From positions 234,931 through 298,930 of the forward strand of contig NZ_FOYT01000004.1 of NCBI RefSeq assembly GCF_900112175.1: a DNA stretch of 64,000 bases, in the 5' to 3' direction. Both the position numbers and the translations under genes were made by a program. Numbering within the stretch: the stretch's first letter is position 1; each line of letters opens with the position of its first letter. Below are positions 7,772-15,213 of this stretch, one piece after another. Origin of the DNA: Halogeometricum rufum (lineage in GTDB: Archaea; Halobacteriota; Halobacteria; Halobacteriales; Haloferacaceae). The notes under the pieces were generated by a model. That model searched no databases. It was not told the origin of the DNA and saw only the letters and a program-made list of their open reading frames with translations.

Positions 7772-9343
7772 GTGATAGTAGGGGGGCGAACCGAAGACGT
7801 GGCGTATCTCTGCGCGGACGGGTCCGTGAGGCAGGGATACCGACTCGGAGACGCGCGGCCGTTGCGGACGCTCGGTCGAATCCAGTACGCGTGGGACCGG
7901 ACGACGGACGACGGACAGATTCGCGAGTACGTCACCACCGCGGGGTTCCTCGTCCGAGACGGGCAGTTGTCCGCCGCGAACGTCGCCGCGACGCTCCACT
8001 TCGAACGGGTGCTCGACGTCGAACACGTCGAGGAGTTCGTCGAGGCGTGCGAGACGCGTGGCGAGGAGATTAGCTCGGAAGCGGCCGCGAACTGCGACCC
8101 GGCGAAACTTCGCGGACACGCCGCCGACGCCGTCGAGTTCGTCAACAACGCCGCTCGCGGGGCGGCGGAACATCGGTACTGGGACTGGGACCGGGCGCAG
8201 ACGCCCATCGGCCGAAATGGCCGGTTCGTCCAGAGCCTCCCGGACGGGTTCCACGCGGACCTGCGCGACGCACTCGAAACCGAGTTCGGCTGGGCCTCCC
8301 ACGCCGACGCCACGGTCCTCGCGAACCTGACGCCGAGACGCGTCCGCGGCGTCGTTCGGTTCCAGCGGGGCGACCAGAAGCAGCCGACGACGCCCGACGA
8401 CGTGACCGACGAGATGTCCGAGGCGGTCCGACCCGCCGGCGAAGACGACGAACACGGGGAGGCCGAACAGTGGCTGTGCGAACCCGATACGACGTTCGAC
8501 GACGTCGCCGCGATGCACGAGGTGAAAGACCGCTTGCGGCAGACGGTGTTGCACCCGCTTCGGGACCCAGAACTGTTCGAGGAGTACGGCGTCGGAACGA
8601 TAAACGGGATACTCCTCCACGGCCCGCCGGGAACGGGGAAGACGTACGTGAGCCGTGCGCTCGCGGGCGAACTCGACCGACCGTTCCTCCGGATCACGCC
8701 TGCAAACGTGACGAGCAAGTTCGTCGGCGAGAGCGCGGACAACGTCGCGGAGGTGTTCGAAGTCGCCCGCAGACACCAGCCGAGTATCGTCTTCATCGAC
8801 GAACTCGACGCACTCGGGACCGACCGGAGCGCGACGCACAACACGCAGAGTGAACGGCAGATGCAGAATCAGCTCCTGCTGGAGTTGGCGGACTTGGAGG
8901 CCGACGACGTCGTCGTCATCGGCGCGACGAACAAACTCGACGAGTTGGACGAGGCACTCACCCGAACGGGTCGCTTCGACGAGTGGATCGCCGTCCCCCT
9001 CCCGAACGCGGAGTCGAGGCTGTCGATGCTGTTGCACCACCTCCGGGACCGACCGACAGACATCGACGAAGCCGATTTAGGTGAGTTCGCCACGCTGACG
9101 GAAGGCTTCAGCGCGAGCGACATCGAATCCATCGCGAACGAGGCGGCGAGACGCGCTATCGACGAGACGTACGACACCGGAACTCGGCAACCGATAGCCG
9201 CGCGCCACGTTCGCGCCGCCGTCGAAGCCACCGACTCCCACACCGACCGAACGGTGAGTCGGTCGAGGGATTCGGGCGACGGCGTCGACGTGGCCGACGA
9301 CGGTACCGAGGAGTCCGACAGACACCCCCAGATGTCGCTGTAG
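7772..9343 (+). CDS. AAA+ ATPase, Cdc48/FtsH-like module with unique N-domain
   Basis: 523 residues from GTG 7772. Residues 1-230 form an N-terminal region of no recognised family. A single classical AAA module follows: Walker A GPPGTGKT (284-291), Walker B IVFIDELDAL with D343-E344, sensor 1 VVVIGATNKLDEL, and the second region of homology DEALTRTGRFDEWI with its Arg finger. The small helical domain ends in FSASDIESIANEAARRAI. The C-terminal 45 residues are acidic and disordered. Proteins of this type unfold or remodel protein partners. It sits between parA and the origin and is bordered by related AT-rich repeats, so a role in replicon maintenance is possible but unproven. Confidence 0.8.
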   Translation: MIVGGRTEDVAYLCADGSVRQGYRLGDARPLRTLGRIQYAWDRTTDDGQIREYVTTAGFLVRDGQLSAANVAATLHFERVLDVEHVEEFVEACETRGEEISSEAAANCDPAKLRGHAADAVEFVNNAARGAAEHRYWDWDRAQTPIGRNGRFVQSLPDGFHADLRDALETEFGWASHADATVLANLTPRRVRGVVRFQRGDQKQPTTPDDVTDEMSEAVRPAGEDDEHGEAEQWLCEPDTTFDDVAAMHEVKDRLRQTVLHPLRDPELFEEYGVGTINGILLHGPPGTGKTYVSRALAGELDRPFLRITPANVTSKFVGESADNVAEVFEVARRHQPSIVFIDELDALGTDRSATHNTQSERQMQNQLLLELADLEADDVVVIGATNKLDELDEALTRTGRFDEWIAVPLPNAESRLSMLLHHLRDRPTDIDEADLGEFATLTEGFSASDIESIANEAARRAIDETYDTGTRQPIAARHVRAAVEATDSHTDRTVSRSRDSGDGVDVADDGTEESDRHPQMSL

Positions 9344-9395
9344 GCATCGAGACTCCGTCGTCCGCCTCTCTCGTCTCGTTATCTCGGGAGAGGGG

Positions 9396-9449
9396 CGGAG
9401 ATACCGACGACTGCGGAGATAGCGATTATTGCGGAGATACCGACGAATG
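9396..9449. repeat. Three tandem 18-bp repeats (iteron-like)
   Basis: Three head-to-tail copies with consensus CGGAGATANCGAYNANTG begin at 9396, 9414 and 9432; the outer two differ only at one position. They lie 50 bases after the AAA+ stop and just before the AT-rich GGTAGCAAAACC block. The spacing of 18 bases is short for a CRISPR and looks like an iteron or protein-binding array. Confidence 0.65.
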
Positions 9450-9462
9450 AGGAGTTGGTTCT

Positions 9463-9509
9463 GGTAGCAAAACCGGTTTTGATAGAAAAATAGTTTTGAT
9501 AGCAAATAG
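9463..9509. repeat. AT-rich palindromic block with TTTTGATAG repeats
   Basis: GGTAGCAAAACCGGTTTTGATAG is nearly palindromic and is followed by ATAGTTTTGATAGCAAATAG, so the half-site GTTTTGATAG occurs twice and GGTAGCAAAACC once. The last motif also occurs upstream of parA (5732-5752). It is far more AT-rich than its surroundings. Confidence 0.55.
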
Positions 9510-9632
9510 AGGTGCGACAGTAGAGAGAGTTTGCAGTTGAAATCGATTCCGACGGTGTCGAGAGTGGGATAGAAACGCGAGGGTAGCGACCGGAATCGGA
9601 AACGAGAGGTCGGCGACGGCGTCGGAAACCGT

Positions 9633-10076
9633 TTACCGACTCGGTTCGTCGGCGAGTGCCTCCTCGCGGAGTTCTCGGTCCCGGTCAGTCTCGACCGCGA
9701 TTTCGGGGACCTCGGTCGGTCGCATCGACTTGTCGACGGCGACGAAGACGAAGTACGATTGGGTCGTCAGTTCTCGTTCGCCGGTCGTGGGGTCCTCGCG
9801 GTACGCGCGGATGCGGACGCGGACGCTGGTCCGTCCGGCGGCGTACGCGTACGCCTCCACGACGCACGTCTCGCCGCGCGGGATGGGCCGGTCGAAGTCG
9901 AGGCGGGCGACGTGTGCTGTCACGCACGTCTTCCCGGCGTGTCGCATCGCCGACATCGCGCCCACCTCGTCCATCCACTTCATCACGTTCCCCCCGTGTG
10001 CGGAGTCGTAGTTGTTCGTGTCGTCGGGTTGGACCCGTTCGCGGTTCAACAGGTAGGTGTCGGTGACTGTGGGCAC
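9633..10076 (-). CDS. Acyl-CoA thioesterase, hotdog fold
   Basis: 147 residues. The N-terminal NYDSAHGGNVMKWMDEVGAMSAMRHAG holds the conserved Asn/Asp-Gly-Gly-Trp-Met-Asp-Glu pattern of BFIT/YciA-type acyl-CoA hydrolases; VTAHVARLDFDRPIPRGE and a Y-rich strand followed by RTSVRVRIRAYRE complete the hotdog. The length is right for a single-domain enzyme that works as an oligomer and hydrolyses acyl-CoA to free acid and CoA. It lies downstream of orc1 on the same strand, but 113 bases separate them and a copy of the origin repeat lies between, so an operon is unlikely. Confidence 0.85.
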   Translation of the reverse strand: MPTVTDTYLLNRERVQPDDTNNYDSAHGGNVMKWMDEVGAMSAMRHAGKTCVTAHVARLDFDRPIPRGETCVVEAYAYAAGRTSVRVRIRAYREDPTTGERELTTQSYFVFVAVDKSMRPTEVPEIAVETDRDRELREEALADEPSR

Positions 10077-10162
10077 GTTCGTGAGTCGCGACGGACGACC
10101 ATAGGTTCGCCGCCGAGTGCCGTCGAACCGTGACCGCCGCAGTCGGTATCGTCGTCGCGCGA

Positions 10163-10187
10163 GAAACGACGGAAACCCGGGGTGGGG
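10163..10187 (+). repeat. Isolated origin repeat downstream of orc1
   Basis: GAAACGACGGAAACCCGGGG and the following TGGGGG run match the right-hand origin repeats in sequence and orientation. It lies at the stop of orc1, 1.3 kb from the main cluster, as seen for outlying Orc-box copies in haloarchaeal origins. Confidence 0.6.
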
Positions 10188-10188
10188 G

Positions 10189-11448
10189 TCAGAACGAGTC
10201 GAGTGAGGCGTTCTCTGCGTCCGTTTCGCTGACGACGAACTGTTCGTCGTCCATCGCAGTCTGGTGAACGATGTCGAGGTCGTGATCCGGTTGGAGGCGG
10301 GCGTAGATGGTGATGCCGCCCGCGCGTCCGAGGTTCTGCTTCCGGAGTTCGAGGATGTCGAGGAAGGCGAGACGGCGGACGAAGTCTCGAACGCGGCGGT
10401 CCGACCGGGTGGAGGTGCCCGTCGCCTCGCAGAGTTTGGTGTACGTCTCGATTATCTGTGCCATCGAGAACTCGTCCTCGTCGGTCCCTTTGTGGAGGGC
10501 CGTCACCGCCGAGAGGACGAGTTTCTTCTGGACGGTGAGTCCGCCGATGAGGTCGCGGAATCGGTCCTTCTCGGCTTCCATCTTCGCGTCCTCGACGTGG
10601 TCGCGGGTCACGACGTCAGACCCGTCGCGTTGGGCCAACATGCCGGCGTTCCGGAGGACGTCGATGGCCTGCCGTGCGTCGCCGTGGTCCTGGGCCGCGT
10701 ACGCGGCGCAGAGCGGAATCACGTCGTCGGAGAGGACCCCCTCACGAAACGCGTCGCGCCGATGGCTCAGTATCGCGCGGAGTTGGTTCGCGTCGTAGGA
10801 GTGAAAGTTGAGTTCGCGCGGTTGCAGCGACGACTTCACGCGGTCGTTCAGGTCCTCGGCCCACCGGACCTTGTTGCTGATGGCGATGAGGCCGATTCGG
10901 CAGTCGGTCTTTCCCGTCTCGACGGCCCGAGAGAGAGACATGAGAATCTGGTCGTCGGGGTGCATGTCCGCCTCGTCGAGGATGATGATGACCACGTCGT
11001 ACAGTTGGTCCAGGATTTCGTACAGTCGGGTGTAGTAGGCCGCCTTGGCGAGACCGGTCTCCGGAACGCGGGTGTCCGTCGTCGCCTCGTCGTTCAGCGT
11101 TCGCCCGATCGTCGAGATGGCTTGCGTCTCGGTGTCGTCCGTCGAGCAGTCCACGTAGACCGTCCCGATTCGGACGTCGCCGGCGTTCGACTGGGCGGCC
11201 TTCGCGACGTGTTTGGCGACGAGGCTCTTTCCCGTCCCCGTCTCGCCGTAGAGAATCACGTTCTCGGGCGAATCGCCGTTGACTGCCGACCGGAGTTCCG
11301 TCGAGAGGGCGCGAATCTCGTCGTCGCGCCCGACGATGCGTTCGGGACTCGGGACGTGTTCCACCTCTACCAGCGACTTGTTCCTGAAGATGGGGTCTTC
11401 CTGAGCGAAAATCTCCGCGGCGATGTCCTGTGACCCATCTTTCTCCAT
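10189..11448 (-). CDS. orc1: Orc1/Cdc6 family replication initiator
   Basis: 419 residues from ATG 11448; an ATG at 11475 would add nine residues. The shorter start is preferred because GTTTTATG lies about 28 bases before it, as for a leaderless transcript. Walker A is GETGTGKS (68-75), Walker B is IIIILDEADM (about 153-162), followed by sensor-1 IGLIAISNKV and the Arg-rich sensor-2/lid region. The C-terminal ~100 residues form the winged-helix DNA-binding domain (STRSDRRVRDFVRRLAFLDILEL). It should bind the G-tract repeats in the adjacent upstream region and load the replicative helicase. Divergence of the repeats from the usual haloarchaeal Orc-box implies a dedicated initiator-origin pair. 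Confidence 0.93.
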   Translation of the reverse strand: MEKDGSQDIAAEIFAQEDPIFRNKSLVEVEHVPSPERIVGRDDEIRALSTELRSAVNGDSPENVILYGETGTGKSLVAKHVAKAAQSNAGDVRIGTVYVDCSTDDTETQAISTIGRTLNDEATTDTRVPETGLAKAAYYTRLYEILDQLYDVVIIILDEADMHPDDQILMSLSRAVETGKTDCRIGLIAISNKVRWAEDLNDRVKSSLQPRELNFHSYDANQLRAILSHRRDAFREGVLSDDVIPLCAAYAAQDHGDARQAIDVLRNAGMLAQRDGSDVVTRDHVEDAKMEAEKDRFRDLIGGLTVQKKLVLSAVTALHKGTDEDEFSMAQIIETYTKLCEATGTSTRSDRRVRDFVRRLAFLDILELRKQNLGRAGGITIYARLQPDHDLDIVHQTAMDDEQFVVSETDAENASLDSF

Positions 11449-11492
11449 GCGCAGACGGAGAGACTCGTCGCACATAAAACCACCTTCGAAGG

Positions 11493-11940
11493 ACCCCCAC
11501 GTTTCCGACGTTTTCCCCGACTTCGAAACGGTCTCGTGAACAAATTCGGCGGTTAGGGGTTCGACGATTCTGAGACCGAGTTTCCGACGTTCCGACCCAC
11601 ACACCCCACGTTTCCGTCGTTCTGGGGGAGAGAACAGTCGCGAGACGGGACAGTCACAGTTCGTCGCATCCGTCGTTCGTCTATCGGCGTCGCGTCTACT
11701 CGAGGGACTGGCACCCCCCACGTTTCCGTCGTTCCTCTACTCACCGATTTCACGGTTCCAATTCCACGCTTCCAGCGTACCTCAAACCCACCCACCCCAC
11801 GTTTTTCCAGCGTACCTCAAACCCACCCACCCCACGTTTCCGACGTTCTTCCGCGGGAAGGGAGGGGTCGTGAGAGTGGAGGCGGGAAGCGACGCCCGTC
11901 GGCGTATCCCGACACCCACACCCCACGTTTCCGTCGTTCC
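11493..11940 (-). repeat. Left Orc-box cluster (minus orientation)
   Basis: Copies containing CCCCACGTTTCCGWCGTT occur at 11493-11516, 11601-11624, 11712-11734, 11825-11849 and 11917-11940. Weaker forms are at 11574-11594 (GAGTTTCCGACGTTCCG) and 11791-11812 (CCCCACGTTTTTCCAG). Spacing of the strong copies is about 90-113 bases. Confidence 0.85.
11770..11839. repeat. Perfect 35-bp tandem duplication inside the origin
   Basis: The unit starting TTCCAGCGTACCTCAAACCC at 11770 is repeated exactly at 11805. The unit contains the G-tract half of an Orc-box, so the duplication creates an extra partial box (11791-11812) in front of the full one at 11825-11849. Confidence 0.85.
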
Positions 11941-12008
11941 TTCGACGAAGAGGCAGTCGATTCAGACCACGCCTCGTTACTCGCTCGGAACCAACTCGTG
12001 CGAATATC

Positions 12009-12023
12009 TCGGCCTTCGGCCGA
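12009..12023. repeat. Short hairpin TCGGCC-TTC-GGCCGA
   Basis: A perfect 6-bp stem with a 3-base loop in the origin, on the left flank of the four short repeats and the AT-rich core. Confidence 0.6.
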
Positions 12024-12061
12024 ACGAACTCGACGGCTACCCACTCGTCGAAACGACCCGA

Positions 12062-12139
12062 CGGTTCGAACGACTCGATGCCCGACGGTTCGCACAACCC
12101 GACTCCCGCAGTTCGAACGACGGCCCCTGCAGTTCGAAC
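12062..12139. repeat. Four short CRGTTCGMAC repeats beside the origin core
   Basis: CGGTTCGAAC (12062), CGGTTCGCAC (12086), CAGTTCGAAC (12109) and CAGTTCGAAC (12130) are spaced 24, 23 and 21 bases, close to two helical turns. They lie between the left Orc-boxes and the AT-rich core and share no sequence with the Orc-boxes. Confidence 0.6.
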
Positions 12140-12185
12140 AAGTAAATCCTCACTCGACACCTCGACACGAACCGAACCACACAGC

Positions 12186-12264
12186 AGATAACACAAATTT
12201 TTAATATGTGGCAGTGAAACAGTCCATTAGCTGCATAGCAGAGTAAGGAGGCACTTCGTGCCTC
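12186..12264. other. AT-rich origin core (candidate unwinding element) with hairpin
   Basis: Around 12186-12240 the sequence is markedly AT-rich, including AACACAAATTTTTAATATG. It is followed at 12248-12264 by a perfect hairpin GAGGCAC-TTC-GTGCCTC. Placement between oppositely oriented Orc-box clusters fits a DNA unwinding element. Confidence 0.7.
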
Positions 12265-12290
12265 TGACCCCCCACCCCCCGTCCGTCCCA

Positions 12291-12435
12291 GAACGACGGA
12301 AACGTGGGGTGGGTGTGTCCGTCCACCTCTCGGAGCGAGGAAACGACGGAAACCCGGGGGGGACGACGAGGACTCCACGAATCCTGCGTCCAGTCGATGC
12401 CGCGACCGAAGAACGACGGAAATCCGGGGTGGGAG
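12291..12435 (+). repeat. Right Orc-box cluster (plus orientation)
   Basis: Three copies: 12291-12317 (GAACGACGGAAACGTGGGGT), 12340-12362 (GAAACGACGGAAACCCGGGG) and 12411-12435 (GAACGACGGAAATCCGGGGT). They are inverted relative to the left cluster. Confidence 0.85.
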
Positions 12436-12454
12436 CGTTCGCTCGTCCAGCCGA

Positions 12455-12880
12455 TTACGCCGACGGTTCGATAATCTCTATCAGGTTACCTTCGGGGTCC
12501 CGAACGAAGAGGATTCGACTCCCGGTGTCCGTCGTCTGGGGTCCGCTAAGCGTCCCGACGTCGTCCGGCAGCGACTCGTAGAACCCGTCGACGTCGTCGA
12601 CGGTCAATCCGAGATGCTTCGCACCGACGCGGTTCACGGCTGCTTCCTCTCGGCTCTCGCGTTCGGGGTCGTACTCGACGAGTTCGACGCGGATGCCGTC
12701 GGCATCGAGGTGCGCGAACCGACCGGTCGCGCCGTCGACACCGACTGCCGTCGAGAACTGTTCTCCCGAGACGGTGAAGCGGTCGAGAACCGAGAGTCCG
12801 AGTACGTCGCGGTAGAACTCCACGGCACGGTCGAGATTCGAGACGGTCGTTCCGACGTGGTGTGCGCGAAGGTCCGTCAC
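12455..12880 (-). CDS. VOC (glyoxalase/dioxygenase) superfamily protein
   Basis: 141 residues with one complete paired beta-alpha-beta-beta-beta fold. The start DLRAHHVGTTVSNLDRAVEFYRDVLGL is typical of VOC domains; possible metal ligands are H7/H8, the Glu of VELVEY, the His of KHLGLTVDD and the Glu of NLIEIIEPS. Such proteins include glyoxalase I, extradiol dioxygenases, methylmalonyl-CoA epimerase and thiol-conjugating resistance enzymes; the substrate cannot be told. It ends right at the right-hand origin repeats. The next gene on the same strand upstream (KptA) starts its own unit 64 bases away. Confidence 0.8.
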   Translation of the reverse strand: MTDLRAHHVGTTVSNLDRAVEFYRDVLGLSVLDRFTVSGEQFSTAVGVDGATGRFAHLDADGIRVELVEYDPERESREEAAVNRVGAKHLGLTVDDVDGFYESLPDDVGTLSGPQTTDTGSRILFVRDPEGNLIEIIEPSA

Positions 12881-12944
12881 GTGACGCCGTACTCGACGGC
12901 CGACCGAATAGCCACCGAATCACGACGGACGAACGCTCGACTCG

Positions 12945-13601
12945 TCACCGCTCCGCGACTTCGAGATACGAGGGTGGAACGCGGCGGACCGTGTACGTCC
13001 CGGCCCCACGTTTGTCTATCTCGAAGCCGTCCTCGCGCATCGAACGTGCGTCCACCGAGAGGACGACGGGGTCGTCGGCGTGTCTGCTGCCGACGTTTCG
13101 GGCTTCCTCGCGAGTCTCCGAGAGGTGGACGGCCTGCCGACCCATCGGTTTCACTCCGTCGTCGAGGATGGCGTCGAGGTTTCGCGGCGAAGTCCCGTGG
13201 TAGAGGCAGTCCGGTACCGACGTGGTCGTCGATTCGAGTTCGACGTCGACGGAGTGGCCGTAGGCCGCGCGTATTCGACCGTCCCGACGCTCGAATCGAC
13301 CCTTCGAATCGGTCGCGACGACGGCTTCGACGTGTTCCGCGTCGGCCCACGGATACCGACTTCCGACCGCCTCGACGAGCGAGTCGAAGGCGACCCAGCC
13401 CGCGTCGTCCAGCGAGAGTCCGGCGTCGTCGGGGAAGTGACGCAGTGCACCGCTGACGAACTTGGAGAGTCTGACGCGGCGGTTTGCCTCGAGTACGGCG
13501 TCTCCCTCGTCATCACAGTCTGGACACGTCGCCTCATCGAAGTGGCCGTGGTCCGGACAGCGGCGAATCACACGCTGCAGTTGCACTCGTACGTCCGTCA
13601 T
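12945..13601 (-). CDS. kptA: RNA 2'-phosphotransferase, Tpt1/KptA family
   Basis: 218 residues. An N-terminal zinc-knuckle-like segment CPDHGHFDEATCPDC (Cys15, 26, 29 and His residues) precedes the catalytic part. LSKFVSGALRHFPDDAGLSLDDAGWVAF is the classic N-lobe motif, and YHGTSPRNLDAILDDGVKP, with QAVHLSETREEA, forms the NAD-binding ADP-ribosyltransferase-like lobe. The enzyme removes an internal 2'-phosphate from RNA by transfer to NAD, giving ADP-ribose 1'',2''-cyclic phosphate; in Archaea its physiological RNA substrate is uncertain. Length and motifs are complete. Confidence 0.9.
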   Translation of the reverse strand: MTDVRVQLQRVIRRCPDHGHFDEATCPDCDDEGDAVLEANRRVRLSKFVSGALRHFPDDAGLSLDDAGWVAFDSLVEAVGSRYPWADAEHVEAVVATDSKGRFERRDGRIRAAYGHSVDVELESTTTSVPDCLYHGTSPRNLDAILDDGVKPMGRQAVHLSETREEARNVGSRHADDPVVLSVDARSMREDGFEIDKRGAGTYTVRRVPPSYLEVAER

Positions 13602-13863
13602 CGTGTCGATGTCCGCGCCCGGGCGCGCCAGTCGCCGAGTGTCCTATCGTTCGGAGCGAAGGGATGCGACCCCACGACCGAGAAATCTCACGTGAGCGCA
13701 ATCTCTCGGTACAGACGCGTCTTCGCTGGAGGTGCGACCTGCGACCGTTTCCAGACCGGTGGAAATCACACTGGCAGTTTTTCATCCGGTAGGAGAAACA
13801 CTATCTCAGAACTAACATGATTAAAGAAATAGAATTCGGCTGGAATCGCAGCGGGGGGAACGG
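13602..13863. other. Intergenic region before the ATP-grasp gene
   Basis: About 260 bases between divergent genes. An AT-rich stretch ATGATTAAAGAAATAG (about 13817-13832) lies 30-45 bases before the ATG at 13864 and is the likely promoter. No gene or RNA was seen. Confidence 0.35.
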
Positions 13864-15198
13864 ATGAGCGACACACCGGTCCGAGTGGGGGTGTTGAGTC
13901 TCCACAACAGCAAGGAGACGAAGGCTATCATAAACGCCGTCGAGGCGCTTGGACACGACACGGAGTGGCTACGGTCGGAGAACACGGTCGTCCGGTTCGA
14001 GACGGGGGAAGCGACGCTGTCGCCGGACGTGGACGTCATCGCCAACCGACTGCTCCTCTCGAACACGGACAACCCGTCCGAAGAGGTGGGACTGGCGCGA
14101 ACGCTCGAAGGGATTCGGCCGATGCTGAACACGCCCGACGCGACGTCTCGGGCCGCCCACAAGACCGCCGCGGCCGTCGCGCTGATAAACGAGGGGCTCC
14201 CCGTTCCGCGGACCGCGCTGGCGCTCAGCAGCGACCAACTCGACCGGATTCGGCGCGAGTTCGCCGAGGAAGCCGTCTACAAGACCGCAATCGGGACGCA
14301 CGGTGGCGGCGCGTGGAAAGTCGGGACGAAAGACCCGCTCACTCCTCGGGTCGGCAAACGTCGTGCGTTCATCCAGGAACTCGTCGGACGGCGGGGGGAG
14401 ACACCCCGTGACCTCCGGGTGTACGTCGTCGACGACCGGGTCGTCGGGGCGATGTACCGGACGGCGTTCGAAGGCGACTGGCGGACGAACGTCGCGCGCG
14501 GGGGTGGCGTCGAGGACGCGACGAACTCCGCGCCCGAGGAGGCGTTCGAACTCGCCCGACGGGCGGCGGCGACGCTCGGTCTCGACTACGCCGGGGTGGA
14601 CCTCATCGAGGGCGAAGACGGGTGGTACATACTGGAGGCGAACCCCACGGCCGGGTTCAAGGGCCTGTACCGGGCGACGGGTCGCAGTCCCGCACCGTAC
14701 ATCGCGAAGCAGGCCATCGAGTACGCCGGCGGGTCGGTTGACCCGGACCGCGTCGAGCAGTTGGCGTCCACGCTCGACGACTCGGTGCCGGCGTGCAAGC
14801 CGACGTCCGTCACGGTGGAGTCCGACGAGGCTGTCACCATCGGCTTCACCGAACAGGTCGTCATCAGCGGAACGAGTGGGACGAAGACCGTCGTCGCCAA
14901 GTCCGACTCCGGCGCCGCCAGAACGAGCATCGACCTCCAACTGGCGGCGGACATCGGTGCCGGGCCGATTCACACCGTCTCGCGCGTTCGGTCCGGAAGT
15001 TCGAAGCAGTCGAAGACGCGACCGGTCGTCGACCTCGTCCTCGGTATCGGCGGCGACCAACACACGGTCGCGGCGAACATCGAGGACCGGAGCCACATGA
15101 CCCACCGTCTGCTCCTCGGCCGAGACATCCTGAAGAACTACCGCCTCGACGTCAGTCGTCGAATCGAAGACCACGCCGAACTCCCCGACGAGGAGTGA
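13864..15198 (+). CDS. RimK-type ATP-grasp ligase fused to RimB-like retropepsin-fold domain
   Basis: 444 residues. Residues 1-300 are a RimK/LysX-like ATP-grasp ligase: pre-ATP-grasp domain, KTAIGTHGGGAWKVG nucleotide loop, an FIQELVG strand, RDLRVYVVDDRVVGAMYR, and the metal-binding end DLIEGEDGWYILEANPTAGFKG. From about 315 onward a second domain begins IGFTEQVVISGTSG and contains K346-S-D348-S-G-A-A, the D-S/T-G-A motif of retropepsin-like RimB/ATP-dependent zinc-protease (DUF) domains, and ends HRLLLGRDILKNY. In bacteria, RimK adds glutamates to ribosomal protein S6 and the RimB protease acts in the same pathway as a separate protein; here they are one chain. The archaeal target is unknown. 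Confidence 0.8.
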   Translation: MSDTPVRVGVLSLHNSKETKAIINAVEALGHDTEWLRSENTVVRFETGEATLSPDVDVIANRLLLSNTDNPSEEVGLARTLEGIRPMLNTPDATSRAAHKTAAAVALINEGLPVPRTALALSSDQLDRIRREFAEEAVYKTAIGTHGGGAWKVGTKDPLTPRVGKRRAFIQELVGRRGETPRDLRVYVVDDRVVGAMYRTAFEGDWRTNVARGGGVEDATNSAPEEAFELARRAAATLGLDYAGVDLIEGEDGWYILEANPTAGFKGLYRATGRSPAPYIAKQAIEYAGGSVDPDRVEQLASTLDDSVPACKPTSVTVESDEAVTIGFTEQVVISGTSGTKTVVAKSDSGAARTSIDLQLAADIGAGPIHTVSRVRSGSSKQSKTRPVVDLVLGIGGDQHTVAANIEDRSHMTHRLLLGRDILKNYRLDVSRRIEDHAELPDEE

Positions 15199-15213
15199 GC
15201 GTGTGAGGTCCGC

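Larger units (their letters stand above)
11476..12440. other. Replication origin
   Basis: A gene-free kilobase immediately upstream of orc1. It contains at least five copies of a repeat with core ACGACGGAAACGTGGGGT in minus orientation on the orc1 side (11493-11940), three copies in plus orientation on the far side (12291-12435), and an AT-rich core between them (about 12186-12240). Inverted Orc-box clusters flanking a DNA unwinding element beside the initiator gene are the standard haloarchaeal origin plan. Reading frames across this region are translations of the repeats and are not counted as genes. Confidence 0.88.

Noticed and set aside
9396..9449. CRISPR array
   Set aside because: The 18-bp units are directly adjacent with no spacers and no cas genes are present. 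The same applies to the 24-, 27- and 35-bp tandem repeats.
11750..12196. Overlapping short frames in the origin on both strands
   Set aside because: They translate the Orc-box repeats, giving recurring ERRKRGV-type phrases, and have no family pattern.
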